Assembly (NCBI RefSeq): GCF_900187425.1
Contig: NZ_FYDJ01000002.1
Location: 434,001-498,000, forward strand
Origin: Pseudomonas sp. Irchel s3h14
GTDB taxonomy: Bacteria; Pseudomonadota; Gammaproteobacteria; Pseudomonadales; Pseudomonadaceae
DNA: 64,000 nt
Direction of reading: 5' to 3'
Position 1 is the first letter of the stretch. Each line of letters starts with the position of its first letter. A program made the position numbers and the translations under genes. The notes under the pieces are model-generated. The model was not told the origin of the DNA. It worked only from the letters and a program-made list of their open reading frames with translations, and did no database searches. Shown piece by piece: positions 36,804 to 45,975 of the stretch.

Positions 36804-36831
36804 TTTACAGAACCAACCCAATCGCTATAAT
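36804..36831 (+). promoter_or_regulatory. sigma-70 promoter of tRNA-Thr
   Basis: TTTACA (36804-36809), 16-bp spacer, TATAAT (36826-36831), 13 bp before the tRNA 5' end. Confidence 0.75.
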
Positions 36832-36844
36832 CGTCGCCCAACAC

Positions 36845-36920
<76 letters not shown>

Positions 36921-36963
36921 CATTAGGCTCCATTGCATTCTACTGAATGCTCTGGAAGCCCCG

Positions 36964-36989
36964 AAAACCCGCCATTTGGCGGGTTTTTT
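36964..36989 (+). terminator. Intrinsic terminator after tRNA-Thr, inside the island
   Basis: AAAACCCGCCATTTGGCGGGTTTTTT, perfect stem with a 4-nt loop and a T6 tail. It restores termination of the tRNA transcript and insulates it from the integrase. Confidence 0.92.
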
Positions 36990-37084
36990 CGTTCCAGGAC
37001 CCTCTGTCGGGATCCAACAAAATCCCCCTTCCCCGAGGGTATGTTAGGGGTACTGCGATTTTCCGGTCAGGAGCGCGTACCCCT

Positions 37085-38413
37085 ATGCCACGTCTCGCGA
37101 TCCCTCTCAGCGACCTGCAATGCCGCACGGCCAAAACCCGCGAGCGCGCCTACAAACTGTTCGACGGTGGCGGCATGTACCTTTTCGTCAAACCCAATGG
37201 CGTGAAGACCTGGCGCTTGAAGTACACCAAGCCCAGCGGCAAGGAAGGTACGCTCATCATCGGCAATTACCCCATAGTTACCCTTTCCGTCGCACGACGT
37301 AAGCGAGACGAAGCCAAGGCGTTGCTGCTCGACAACCTCGACCCAATGGAAGAAAAGAAGAAGGCCAAGATCGTAGCCCAGCGGGCGGCACTGCTTTTCG
37401 AAACCGTCGCCCTGGAGTGGCACGCTGATATGTCCCGCCGCTGGACCGAAGGCCACGCGAAAACCGTAATGAGCCGACTGCGCACCCACGTCTTCCCGCT
37501 AATCGGCCAACGACCCATCGCTGAACTCGATACCCACGACCTGCTAGAGATCACCCAGCGCATTAAGGAACGCGGCACCATGGATGTGGCGTTAAGGGTA
37601 CAGAACTACTTATCCACCATCATGCGCGGGGCCAAAAGGGCTCGGCAGATCACCATGAATCCTGCACTGGATCTGGCAGGCTCGATTCACGCGCCGCGCA
37701 CAGTCCATCGCCCGGCCCTCTCCCTCAACCGCCTACCCGAACTGCTACACCGTATCGACAACTACAACGGCCGCGAGCTGACGCGCCTTGCCGTCCTGCT
37801 CACGCTACATGTATTCGTCCGCTCCAGCGAACTGCGCTTCGCTCGATGGAGTGAGTTCGACCTCCAACGCGCCATGTGGGAAATCCCCGATACGCGCGCA
37901 CCGATTGAAGGGGTACGCAACTCCACACGCGGGACCAAGATGAACGGCGACATTCAAATGGTTCCGCTATCACCGCAGGTCATCGAAATACTGGAGCGCC
38001 TGCGCAGCCTCAGTCGCTTTTCAGAGTTGGTGCTACCGGGCGACCACAAGTACTGGAAGCCCATGTCCGAGAACACGGTGAACACCATGCTCCGCAACGT
38101 CGGCTATGACACCAGTAAGGACGTGTGCGGCCACGGCTTCAGGACCATGGCCTGTAGCGCCCTGCTTGAGTCCGGGTTATGGACCGACGCAGCCATCGAA
38201 AGACAAATGAGCCACAAGGAACGCAACCGCGTGCGCGCCGCGTATATCCACAAGGCCGAATTCCTCGAGCAGCGCAGGCTGATCATGGCGTGGTGGAGCA
38301 ACTACATCGACGCCAACCGCCATGGGCATGTGACGCCCCACGAATTCGCTCACCCGGTCGGCGACAACATTACCGCCCTACAAAATAGCCGTGGCGCATC
38401 CAAACGTGGGTAA
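37085..38413 (+). CDS. Tyrosine-type site-specific integrase (P4 / DUF4102 type)
   Basis: A 442-aa integrase with an N-terminal arm-binding DUF4102 domain (RAYKLFDGGGMYLFVKPNG, LKYTKPSGKEGTLIIGNYP), a core-binding domain (about 130-230) and a catalytic domain. The catalytic set is complete: Arg in FVRSSELRFARW, Lys in RGTKMNGD, His-x-x-Arg in GHGFRTMA, His in MSHKERN and nucleophile Tyr in RAAYIH. The start at 37085 gives the usual MPRLAIPLSD; the frame is open back to 36947 but that part overlaps the terminator. It should excise or integrate the island at tRNA-Thr. Confidence 0.93.
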   Translation: MPRLAIPLSDLQCRTAKTRERAYKLFDGGGMYLFVKPNGVKTWRLKYTKPSGKEGTLIIGNYPIVTLSVARRKRDEAKALLLDNLDPMEEKKKAKIVAQRAALLFETVALEWHADMSRRWTEGHAKTVMSRLRTHVFPLIGQRPIAELDTHDLLEITQRIKERGTMDVALRVQNYLSTIMRGAKRARQITMNPALDLAGSIHAPRTVHRPALSLNRLPELLHRIDNYNGRELTRLAVLLTLHVFVRSSELRFARWSEFDLQRAMWEIPDTRAPIEGVRNSTRGTKMNGDIQMVPLSPQVIEILERLRSLSRFSELVLPGDHKYWKPMSENTVNTMLRNVGYDTSKDVCGHGFRTMACSALLESGLWTDAAIERQMSHKERNRVRAAYIHKAEFLEQRRLIMAWWSNYIDANRHGHVTPHEFAHPVGDNITALQNSRGASKRG

Positions 38414-38448
38414 GCCAATAAGATCACCGCAGTCCGCCCTTCCACGCG

Positions 38449-38493
38449 GGTCCATCCAAGCGGGGCTGCAAAGCCGCCCTGCTTGGATGGACC
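38449..38493. terminator. 13-bp inverted repeat downstream of integrase
   Basis: GGTCCATCCAAGC ... GCTTGGATGGACC with a 19-nt GC-rich interior that can extend the stem (GGGCTGCAAAGCCGCCC). There is no strong T-tract; it is probably a transcript-end hairpin. Confidence 0.5.
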
Positions 38494-38527
38494 TCATTTA
38501 AAAAATCTAAAGCCCACGCAAATTGTC

Positions 38528-38617
38528 TGTGGAAAACCATAGATTTCCACCGGTGGATAATTTCATCCACAGCCGCAGAGTTCCCGAAAATTCGAGCCTT
38601 GACCCAAATTATCCACA
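38528..38617. other. Cluster of four DnaA-box-like sequences
   Basis: TTTTCCACA (minus strand, 38528-38536), TTATCCACC (minus, 38552-38560), TCATCCACA (plus, 38563-38571) and TTATCCACA (plus, 38609-38617). Two fit TTWTNCACA exactly and two differ by one base. The interval is AT-rich compared with its flanks. It may be coincidence or a remnant replication or control region; no Rep gene is present. Confidence 0.4.
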
Positions 38618-38854
38618 GGCGTAGAAAAGATCGGGCAAAGCGCTGTCGTTGACAGCAACCCAGGTAGCCAGAACCTTTAAGGCTACGCCACACCGTGGTG
38701 GTTCTCCCAAAGTGCGATTAGCGTCCGGCGGCTCGCACGGTCACAGCGATGTGATGGATGCCTACTTTTACCAGTGTGCCCACTGCGGCAACTTCCCCCT
38801 TTCATATCTGCCCTGCAGCAACCTATCCGTTTGGCCATTTCATTGCGCCAACCT

Positions 38855-38889
38855 GCGCCCGTCTCTTTCTCCCGGAAAGAGACGGGCGC
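38855..38889. repeat. Perfect 15-bp inverted repeat
   Basis: GCGCCCGTCTCTTTC, loop TCCCG, GAAAGAGACGGGCGC. It lies in the non-coding stretch between the two recombinase genes and has no T-tract. It may be a recombinase or accessory-factor site, or an RNA hairpin. Confidence 0.6.
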
Positions 38890-39319
38890 TCGTACCGCTG
38901 CTGCAGCCCATCTCGTACAAGGCTTTGCGGCATTCCCCCTCGTGACAATCGGCGTGACAAACACCGAAAAGTCACCAGCAACAGCGATGCAGATGATGGT
39001 GCCGCAGCCTCAGGAATGGACTGCACCTGACTGACAGTCAGGCATGCCCCTGTCATCGCTTCACTGCCTTCACCCGACTCAGGATCTCGCGGCGCCGGTC
39101 TCGTCAGCCAGTGCAGCCTCCACCCGCCCACTTCCTTGGAAGTGTTCAGGAGGCCAGATCATGAAATGCCCAAGCTCCCGGTCGTAAGGAGCCGCAAGTC
39201 CCGCGTTAGTGGACAACCCTCACAGGTCGCAGGGGCCTTGATCCCTGATAACACTCAACATTCTTGGCGGGATGACGTGGGGAAGGTTTTACAAGTGTGG
39301 CTTACAGAGGAGTTTGGTC

Positions 39320-40300
39320 ATGGGATTGGTCGGTAGACGGGAGGGGCGTAATTTTGGCTATGGCCGGCAATTGAGCTATGCCGGGCCGCAGGCACTGAAA
39401 GACCTGTTTGGCGGTGGGCATTACGGGACGGTCAAAGCACACAGTGATCGTTGGCAGACGTTCGTGCGCTGGTGTCGGTCGGAGGATGGCCCGGGAATTA
39501 ATGATGCACGGCAGATTGATCGGCAGACCTTGCTGGATTACGCGGAGCATCTGCGTCACCTGGTTGAGCGCAGCGATCTCGCCATCGCCACTGCGCAAAA
39601 CCGATTGTCCAGCGTCAATCGGACCCTGGCAGCGCTTCGCGGTGATCAGTATGTGAAAGTACCGAGTCCGAGCAAGGCGCTAGGAATGCGGCGCACCAGT
39701 GTTCGTCGTTCGGTGCCGCAAGGCCAAGACCGCGAACATGTGAAGAGGGTCGTAGAGGTGCTTTGCGCACACCAGCAGCCGCGTGCCGCGGCCATCGCTC
39801 AATTAGCGCGAGCCACCGGCATGCGCTTACGTGAGGCCATTTTGGCCGACCTTCCGCGCTTAAAACGTGAGGCCGAACAATACGGCAAGATCAACATCCA
39901 GGATGGCACCAAGGGGGGCCGCTCAGGTGCCTCGGCACCTCGCTGGATCAGGGCGGATGATCATATTCGCGAGGCGCTGAAATTCGCCGAACAGGTCTCA
40001 CCCGACGGTAGCCGCAACCTACTTGCACCGAACGAAACCTACCTCGATTTCCAACGGGGAATCGTCCGTCCTGCACGGGACATCCTCCATCAGTACAACC
40101 TCAAAGGCTTCCACGAATTGCGGGCAGCCTATGCGTGCGAACGCTATGAGCAAATCACCCACCATCCCGCCCCCATCAACGGTGGCCATTGCTATCAACT
40201 CGACCGACGTCTCGATCAGGAAGCCCGAGTACAAATCAGCTATGAGCTGGGGCACAACCGTATCGTCGTGGTGGCCGCTTACATTGGTGGTCGCGCATGA
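39320..40300 (+). CDS. Second tyrosine recombinase (Phage_int_SAM_2 / Integrase_1 type)
   Basis: A 326-aa protein with an N-terminal SAM-like core-binding domain (AHSDRWQTFVRWC, LSSVNRTLAALRG) and an Integrase_1-type catalytic domain. Catalytic residues are visible: Arg in TGMRLREA, Lys in GTKGGRSG, His-x-x-Arg in GFHELRAAY, His in ELGHNR and Tyr in VAAYIGG. The ATG at 39320 follows AGAGGAG by 8 nt; an upstream in-frame start at 39272 lacks an RBS. Such genes occur in integrative conjugative elements and islands of Pseudomonas. It overlaps the next small gene by 4 nt. Confidence 0.87.
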   Translation: MGLVGRREGRNFGYGRQLSYAGPQALKDLFGGGHYGTVKAHSDRWQTFVRWCRSEDGPGINDARQIDRQTLLDYAEHLRHLVERSDLAIATAQNRLSSVNRTLAALRGDQYVKVPSPSKALGMRRTSVRRSVPQGQDREHVKRVVEVLCAHQQPRAAAIAQLARATGMRLREAILADLPRLKREAEQYGKINIQDGTKGGRSGASAPRWIRADDHIREALKFAEQVSPDGSRNLLAPNETYLDFQRGIVRPARDILHQYNLKGFHELRAAYACERYEQITHHPAPINGGHCYQLDRRLDQEARVQISYELGHNRIVVVAAYIGGRA

Positions 40301-40572
40301 GCACGGCATTCGATATGGATCTGTTCCTGGCGGGCGTCCTGACCGGGTCGCATACCACGCGCCAACGCCACTTGCGTCAGGCGAAGGCTATCCAAACAGC
40401 AATCGCTGAGCACTGGCAACGCGACAATCCATGGACTTGGCAGAGAAAACACCTTGCGTGGTTTTTGAATCACCACCTAAACCAGCACACTCAATCGACG
40501 CGCTATTACTATTTGCTGACCATGCAATTACTCACTCATCGCTTAGGAAAATCCTGGCAGTTCAACCTCTAA
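40297..40572 (+). CDS. Small protein coupled to the second recombinase
   Basis: A 91-aa basic, aromatic-rich protein (NPWTWQRKHLAWFLNHHLN, TRYYYLLTMQLLTHRLGK). The ATGA overlap means it is translated with the recombinase. The composition and the repeated His/Trp/Tyr helices suggest a small DNA-binding accessory factor such as a directionality partner, but no family is recognised. Confidence 0.7.
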   Translation: MSTAFDMDLFLAGVLTGSHTTRQRHLRQAKAIQTAIAEHWQRDNPWTWQRKHLAWFLNHHLNQHTQSTRYYYLLTMQLLTHRLGKSWQFNL

Positions 40573-40868
40573 ACGAAGGTCAGAAAACGGCCAAAATCGG
40601 CCGCTCAGTATGGCCAGAAAACGTGCACAGGTAGTAGCAGTGAGGCGTGAGTCGCTCACTTAAGCCGCGTTAGCTTTCCAACTTTAAATATATTTGGCGG
40701 GGTTTGACGGTTGAATGGCGCTGGTGAAACTAGGCATTTCGCTCCAGATCAAGCGTCTGCATTGGCCGACCTTTGACGATGCAAGGGGCGGCGATCGCTT
40801 AAGCTATGTAATACCCAAGGCAGTTAGTCTAGTCAAAAACCAATAAGAATAGTACTCCTGTCAAAGAT

Positions 40869-41855
40869 TCATATATAAATTTTGTTTTTGTTGCAATAAA
40901 ATGCAGAGCGTTCGTCTAGCGCGCTCTCTGATAGATAGAATTTATAAGGTGTAATAGACTTGTTTTTTGGATTGTTAAGGGCGTTTTCAAGTTTTTTTAT
41001 GCTCCATCCTTTATTTAAATAATAGAGAGGTAGGCACGGTCCTTTATGATCAATAAGTTTTTCTAACATGATTTCAGGTTTAAGTACTCCACATCCCCAC
41101 AATGTCTGAACCTCTATTTGACATTTTAGATGTTCATCATGGGAAAATAGCGGAGAAAGAATTTCGATGGCTTTAAGATGGAGCCACAGATACTCCTTTT
41201 TTCCGGTATGGCAGAACTGGCAAGACCACTTGTATATTTCTTGTAAGTCTTCAAGACTGCAAGGAAGATCCAAGCAGTTTAGGTGTTTAAGCTCTTGGAT
41301 TAATCCTGTTACAGGAAACTCTTGAGTATCTCGAATTACAGGGATTCCAGGGCGTTTTATATCGCTTTTAACAAAACCTATTATGCTCTTCAGTTTGTTT
41401 TCTATCGTGAGCCTAATCAAGAAGGGGATTGAGAAAGTTTGATAGGCAACGGAGTGATTGGCAAGCTCTATGGAGCTGTATGTGCTAGGCAGCAATCTCG
41501 ATCTAGCGATGTTGAAGGCGGCTTTTTCTGGGATTGAATTTTGCGCGTAGACGAGAGAATTTATCCCTGGAATTGTAATTTTTTCTTCTGTTAAAAACTG
41601 CATTAGGTCATCAGCAAAAAAATTTTCTAAAAACTCCTTGTCATTGTCCCAGTGTGGCAATCCGCAGAGCAGACAATCATCTCGTTTGCTGATGATTTTT
41701 TCTGCTTGCTCTATAATAATCAAGAAGTGTTCTGTAGCGTCTTTCTTGATTTTTTTACTTAATGGAAAACGAATGGATTTACTTGTATGTTTTTTCTTTA
41801 TCTTCGCAAGATGACTGATAGTTAGCTCTAATATTTCGGTGCTTGAATTTTTCAT
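40869..41855 (-). CDS. Hypothetical protein with CxxC pairs, AT-rich
   Basis: A 328-aa protein I do not recognise. The start at 41855 is set by AGGAAG 5 nt upstream; two earlier in-frame starts lack an RBS. Visible features: a basic N-terminus (KKKHTSKS), DDCLLCGLPHWDND near residue 60, a predicted helical middle and WSCQFCHTGKKEYLWLHL around residue 210, so two CxxC pairs could bind a metal. The gene is distinctly AT-rich compared with core genes and stands alone on its strand. Cargo of the island; a defence role is possible but unsupported. Confidence 0.7.
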   Translation of the reverse strand: MKNSSTEILELTISHLAKIKKKHTSKSIRFPLSKKIKKDATEHFLIIIEQAEKIISKRDDCLLCGLPHWDNDKEFLENFFADDLMQFLTEEKITIPGINSLVYAQNSIPEKAAFNIARSRLLPSTYSSIELANHSVAYQTFSIPFLIRLTIENKLKSIIGFVKSDIKRPGIPVIRDTQEFPVTGLIQELKHLNCLDLPCSLEDLQEIYKWSCQFCHTGKKEYLWLHLKAIEILSPLFSHDEHLKCQIEVQTLWGCGVLKPEIMLEKLIDHKGPCLPLYYLNKGWSIKKLENALNNPKNKSITPYKFYLSESALDERSAFYCNKNKIYI

Positions 41856-42078
41856 AACCACTTCCTGTGCTAAAATATTGCTGGTCATATCTGATTGACT
41901 TGAAATTAGGCTATCTACTGTTGGGCCTATTATCAAATGACCCGTTGCTGGTTGATAGTGACTATCAGCAAGTCACTGTCCGACCATGTAAAAACTATTG
42001 GGCCACCTTAATATTTTACTACGCAGCTAGTTACTTTAGGCGAGCTGCTAAGTTGATGTCATAGCCGCATTCACGAAT

Positions 42079-42399
42079 CTATTTGATATTTGGATAGCTA
42101 TCGTGCGGTAGGAAATAACCCTCAACAAGATCGGTATGCATTTTGTGTATGCCACTTTCAGGGTGAAGTGTTTTTTTCGTTACTTCCTCAATCGTTACCG
42201 CTTGCCTGTCTTCTAGTCCAGAAGAGCAAAGCATGTGCACCGTCTTTTTATCCATGTGATGGCTAAGAATACACATGTTATTAATTCCTCCGAAGTCTGG
42301 TGATTTTGCCTTTAACCCCAATACATTTTCATAGAAGGTAGGGTGCTCAGGATTGCTTCGCCCTCTTTCTAAGTAGACTACGTATATTTTCTTGGCCAT
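42079..42399 (-). CDS. Hypothetical protein
   Basis: A 106-aa protein opening with KKIYVVYLERGRSNPEHPTFYEN; later VTIEEVTKKTLHPESG and a C-terminal VEGYFLPHDSYPNIK. No domain is recognised and no membrane segment is present. It is AT-rich like its neighbour and preceded by AAGGAAT 5 nt before the ATG, which supports translation. Confidence 0.6.
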   Translation of the reverse strand: MAKKIYVVYLERGRSNPEHPTFYENVLGLKAKSPDFGGINNMCILSHHMDKKTVHMLCSSGLEDRQAVTIEEVTKKTLHPESGIHKMHTDLVEGYFLPHDSYPNIK

Positions 42400-42892
42400 A
42401 TAAATTCCTTAAAATCAATAATCGCTTTGGTCCGAGGCATCTGTGCACGGCATCCAATTTGTTTAATCTATACGCTTGATCAGCCTTGCTCGGATACCAA
42501 CGTTGACTACAGCGTTCTAATTATGTCCGAAATTCTTTTCAGAGCGCTTGTTTTTTTGTGCTTTAAAGCATGGATCAATCTCATATTCTGTGCCCTTGCT
42601 ATACGCCCGTGTGCGCAGGAGCCACCAAGTGTAAGGGGCTAGGTATGAAAGCAAATCCTCGCAGTGGCGAAATCCCTTAGTATTAGCAATACTCGCTGCG
42701 GCGTAAGATTCAAATAGTTCGCTTTTCTGAAAGTTGGGTATACGCCCCTATTGATCACTCCGTCAGTTTTAAAACCGGAATTTCTACTGATTTTGGTAAA
42801 AAGGGGCAGATTTTTTATTCAAAAATAAATCTGTCCCCGTTTTGGGTTTTCACATCATGAGATTACGACTTGCCTTCAGGAGCGCGGAGAGG
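42400..42892. other. Non-coding AT-rich interval within the island
   Basis: About 490 bp without a credible ORF (the 71-aa frame at 42427 has no RBS or coding character). It ends with a terminator hairpin for the minus-strand gene at 42893. Confidence 0.45.
42798..42843 (-). terminator. Terminator of the membrane-protein gene 42893-43597
   Basis: Read on the minus strand: GGGGACAGATTTATT, loop, AAAAAATCTGCCCC, then five T. An imperfect but long stem. Confidence 0.6.
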
Positions 42893-43597
42893 TCACCCCA
42901 TCGGGCCAACGGGCATAACACTCGCTTTCCAGATCGTTATACCAGCATAAACGCCAATACTAAGCAATATAACCAACATGGCCAATGAGGTCCTAATTGA
43001 CCACTTTTTGGTTAACTGATAGAACGGCTCTCCTCGCTTAACGGCCTCCCATTCTTCCTTCAATAAGTCCCTAGCAAAAGCAGCTATTTCATTCGCGCCC
43101 GCGTGAATATCTGCGCGAATAATTTCGCGATCATCGTGAGCGGGAGTCCTACTTAGCTTAGTTAAAAGCAACTCTAAGGTTTCAAATTTCTTTTCTACAC
43201 GTTCAAAGCCAGTGTCGTTCGGCTTAAAATGTAGACGAGCCAGTGCGTAGTTCTCATATATCGCGCGCTTCGTTTCGTACAGCACTTTTCGGTGCTCGAC
43301 TAAAATTTTATCCAGATGATCAAGCACCCTCTTGCTTCCCGACGTTTCATCGTCTAAATCATAAGCGTACTTTCGATTTAACTCATCTTTAACGCCCTCA
43401 CTCGCAACCATTCTGGACGCCTGAGCATCAATATTACCAATTAAGTCCGCTAACGCCTTCCTAACTGAGTCGGTCCAAGCCTGGCGATAATCAGTTGTCC
43501 TGCGCTCCTTTTCATTTACCAACTTGACAATGCTAATTACAGCCGTAATAAATCCGGCTAGCGCTGAAAAAAGCGCAGTTAATATTATTTTTTCCAT
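42893..43597 (-). CDS. Two-helix membrane protein with long soluble core
   Basis: A 234-aa protein with an N-terminal membrane helix (residues 3-24), about 170 charged, helical residues (possible coiled coil, EKERRTTDYRQAWTDSVRKAL to LKEEWEAVKRGE) and a C-terminal helix (SLAMLVILLSIGVYAGITIW). The core is most likely cytosolic given its Lys/Arg-rich junctions. GGAG precedes the Met at 43597 by 7 nt, favouring it over an upstream Met at 43612. No family is recognised; similar architectures occur among membrane partners of defence genes, which is inference only. Confidence 0.7.
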   Translation of the reverse strand: MEKIILTALFSALAGFITAVISIVKLVNEKERRTTDYRQAWTDSVRKALADLIGNIDAQASRMVASEGVKDELNRKYAYDLDDETSGSKRVLDHLDKILVEHRKVLYETKRAIYENYALARLHFKPNDTGFERVEKKFETLELLLTKLSRTPAHDDREIIRADIHAGANEIAAFARDLLKEEWEAVKRGEPFYQLTKKWSIRTSLAMLVILLSIGVYAGITIWKASVMPVGPMG

Positions 43598-43817
43598 TAC
43601 TAACTCCAGCATCCCAGTCTTTAAGTATGCGGATTGTATGCAAAGTTTAAGAACATATCCATCACAGCGATAAGTCCCTGAAATATTTAGCCAGTCTGTT
43701 GCGTCGATCAGTTGAATCCACAGTCGATTGTTGCCTGTCTTGACCGGCTGCTTCTGGCCGAATGCAGCCCTTATGACAGGCAGCGTTCGGCCAATAGGAG
43801 CCAGTCGCAGGTATCTA

Positions 43818-44224
43818 GGCTTTGTACAAAAAGAGATGTACCAAACAGCGCATGGAACAAGCTAGCGAGACCATAGCGGCATAGCTTTTCGCGAGCTTGT
43901 CGAAGCGTGTCACGATCCGGCGGTTCTCTTTCAGCTTGCCAAACATTCGCATCGATGATGCGCCGAATGAGGCTCGGGGAGCGCGGACAGCGCCCGAGCA
44001 GAGCCCCCAGAGCAGGCCATCGAGCATCAGGCGGTCGCACAGGCGGGGCCGCCCCCGGCCATGGATTTAAGTGAAGAGATCAGCGACCACAGTCCAGGCC
44101 TCATGCGAGAGTTCGTACCGTTTTGCCATCACAGAATTCCTTTCCTTGGGTGCCGCGCGACTCTACGCAAAATCGGGCATTGCTGGAGCTTTGTAGCGTT
44201 TCGATGGTTTACGTACAGAAACTA
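43818..44224 (-). mobile_element. IS5-family remnant with internal deletion
   Basis: About 400 bp. The minus-strand 5' end (GTTTCTGTACGTAAACCATC near 44220) and leader match the IS copy at 47191, including TCGCGCGGCACCCAAGGAAA. After about 15 transposase codons the sequence jumps to transposase C-terminal sequence (LKENRRIVTRFDKLAKSYA), and a degenerate second end GGCTTTGTACAAA lies near 43818. Non-functional. Confidence 0.8.
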
Positions 44225-44280
44225 GCCAATGAATGTACGAGGGGCGCTGTTGCGCCCCTTGCTCTTTACCCAGTGCGGTC

Positions 44281-45975
44281 TCACTGAAGTTTGAAAAACT
44301 TTTCTTCTTTAGTAAGCTCGAGGATGGTGTTTTCTTTCAAGAACTGTTTGTCGAAGCCGTCCAGTTTGTCATTCAAAATGGCTGCGATAGTTTGAATTTT
44401 CTTCTCGTTGGCGAAGCTGAAAAGCTTGATTAGCTTGTCCTCGTCAACAACTTCTAGATAATCTTGAATGGTAAATGAAGGAAGTTTGGATTTGAACTTA
44501 TTGACGAAGTGCACGTAGGCCATGTCGAAAGCCATAGCAGCAGCCCGTGGAACACCATCGCCGGTGTTTAGTTCTTCGTTTACGATTGTGAAATCTGCTT
44601 TTCCATCTAGCGCGGCTGTAACCACCAATTCGTTGTGGTGAGTAACGAATAGCCTTTTGGTGATATCGGCATAGGCCTCATTGAAAACTTCCAGCTTTGT
44701 ATGTAGATCTGAATAGTACACGGCGATAGTTCGCCTGATGTTTTCAACTATTCTTTTCAATTCTGCAATTCTTTTACGAGAAGCCTCTACCTCGCTGGTG
44801 ACGTATGCGAGTCGTCCTCGAGCTTCACGCAGGTCTTGCATTTGTTTCTCAGCCAGAATCAAACCGCTAAAATGGCTATCCCTCGAAAGGTCTTTAACGA
44901 TAGACTTTTCGTCGGCTAGCCGTTGAGCAAGGCTACTTCTTAATGAGTCAAGTTCATCTGCTGTATCCGCAGAAAGCTCTTCGACGTAGGCGGCCTTACG
45001 ACTCATTATTGAATTGTGGAATTCAACAGTTTCCTCTAGTGTCTTACTCAGGTTTGGCACTAGGGATTTCGCTTCGTTGTAGAGGGCGGTAATCTCTCCT
45101 ACATTAACCTCTACCAAGTTATTTCTGTACCGCTCAATCGTTTTGTTGTTGTAGTAAAGCTTAGTTTCCAGATTGACTATTCGCGATGTTAGTGCGGCTA
45201 CGCTTCTTCGAGACTCGCGAAGTTCTGCAATTGCGTAGTTTTGAGAGTCAAGCAGTTCGTATTCATCCTCCTTGACTTGCAAGTTAGAAATCTTATAATC
45301 GATTTTTTCGATTTCTTCCAGGCGAGACTCTAACTCGGCCCCGCCAAGGAGTGTCTTGACGCGACTTTCCTCTATCTGAATTTCTCCTTCAATCAAATTG
45401 ATTTGACGAACGGAGTCTATGAATTCAAAATCAAAAAGGTAAGCGTAGATTAAATCGTATTCGTTGTTGGTCGTGAAAGCGTTTAAATACTTTAGCGTGT
45501 TGTTGCTTGTGGGTCTGTTGATTCTAAAGAATTTGCTACGTATCGAGTTGAACTTCGGCTGTTCTCTAGTGTATCCGAATAGGCGTGGTAGTTCGCGGGT
45601 GAAGGCGGTTGCGGTCTTGTACTCAATGCCATCAATAGTGCTGGATGTTGCGATGGTCTCGCGAGCTCCTACTTTATTTGAGAGAACTCGAGTGATTCTG
45701 TGAGTAATAGAGGAAATCTTTAGTATTAGCTCGAACCTTAGATCGCCTTTGGTTAGGAATTTTTTTACTTTTTCGTTGACTTTGTTGTTGTCTGGGTCTT
45801 TCCAGAGGGGTTCAGCTTTCCCGCCCAAACAAAACGCCAGTGCGCGAAGCGATGTACTTTTACCAATCTGGTTACCAGTTTCGCCCAGGTTGGTAATTAT
45901 GTTCATTCCTTCCTTGAAGGTGATGGTACGTATTTCTTCGCTTCCATCAAATACAGATAATTTAATCAGCTGCAT
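44281..45975 (-). CDS. DUF2326 SMC/RecN-like ATPase of an ABC-three-component system
   Basis: A 564-aa protein. The N-terminal ATP-binding lobe has Walker A GNQIGKST (residues 34-41), followed by a long predicted coiled coil (about 190-430, LESRLEEIEKIDYKISNLQ onward) and a C-terminal lobe with the DUF2326 signature GDGVPRAAAMAFDMAYVHF and TIQDYLEVVDED. DUF2326 proteins are the ATPase component of ABC-3C conflict systems, predicted to sense foreign or damaged nucleic acid and switch on an effector. The gene overlaps the middle-component gene by 10 nt. It is low in GC and flanked by IS remnants. Confidence 0.87.
   Translation of the reverse strand: MQLIKLSVFDGSEEIRTITFKEGMNIITNLGETGNQIGKSTSLRALAFCLGGKAEPLWKDPDNNKVNEKVKKFLTKGDLRFELILKISSITHRITRVLSNKVGARETIATSSTIDGIEYKTATAFTRELPRLFGYTREQPKFNSIRSKFFRINRPTSNNTLKYLNAFTTNNEYDLIYAYLFDFEFIDSVRQINLIEGEIQIEESRVKTLLGGAELESRLEEIEKIDYKISNLQVKEDEYELLDSQNYAIAELRESRRSVAALTSRIVNLETKLYYNNKTIERYRNNLVEVNVGEITALYNEAKSLVPNLSKTLEETVEFHNSIMSRKAAYVEELSADTADELDSLRSSLAQRLADEKSIVKDLSRDSHFSGLILAEKQMQDLREARGRLAYVTSEVEASRKRIAELKRIVENIRRTIAVYYSDLHTKLEVFNEAYADITKRLFVTHHNELVVTAALDGKADFTIVNEELNTGDGVPRAAAMAFDMAYVHFVNKFKSKLPSFTIQDYLEVVDEDKLIKLFSFANEKKIQTIAAILNDKLDGFDKQFLKENTILELTKEEKFFKLQ

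Larger units (their letters stand above)
38414..39319. other. Non-coding stretch between the two recombinase genes
   Basis: About 900 bp without a credible gene. It contains the three structures listed separately (38449-38493, 38528-38617, 38855-38889); the rest shows no feature I can name. Confidence 0.5.

Noticed and set aside
36947..37084. N-terminal extension of the island integrase
   Set aside because: It overlaps the tRNA-Thr terminator and lacks similarity; the DUF4102 domain begins after 37085.
38424..39131. Short ORFs (60-100 aa) on both strands between the recombinases
   Set aside because: No RBS, overlapping one another on both strands, and they traverse the inverted repeats; treated as non-coding.
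42427..42642. 71-aa open frame
   Set aside because: No RBS, no neighbour coupling, and composition like surrounding non-coding sequence.
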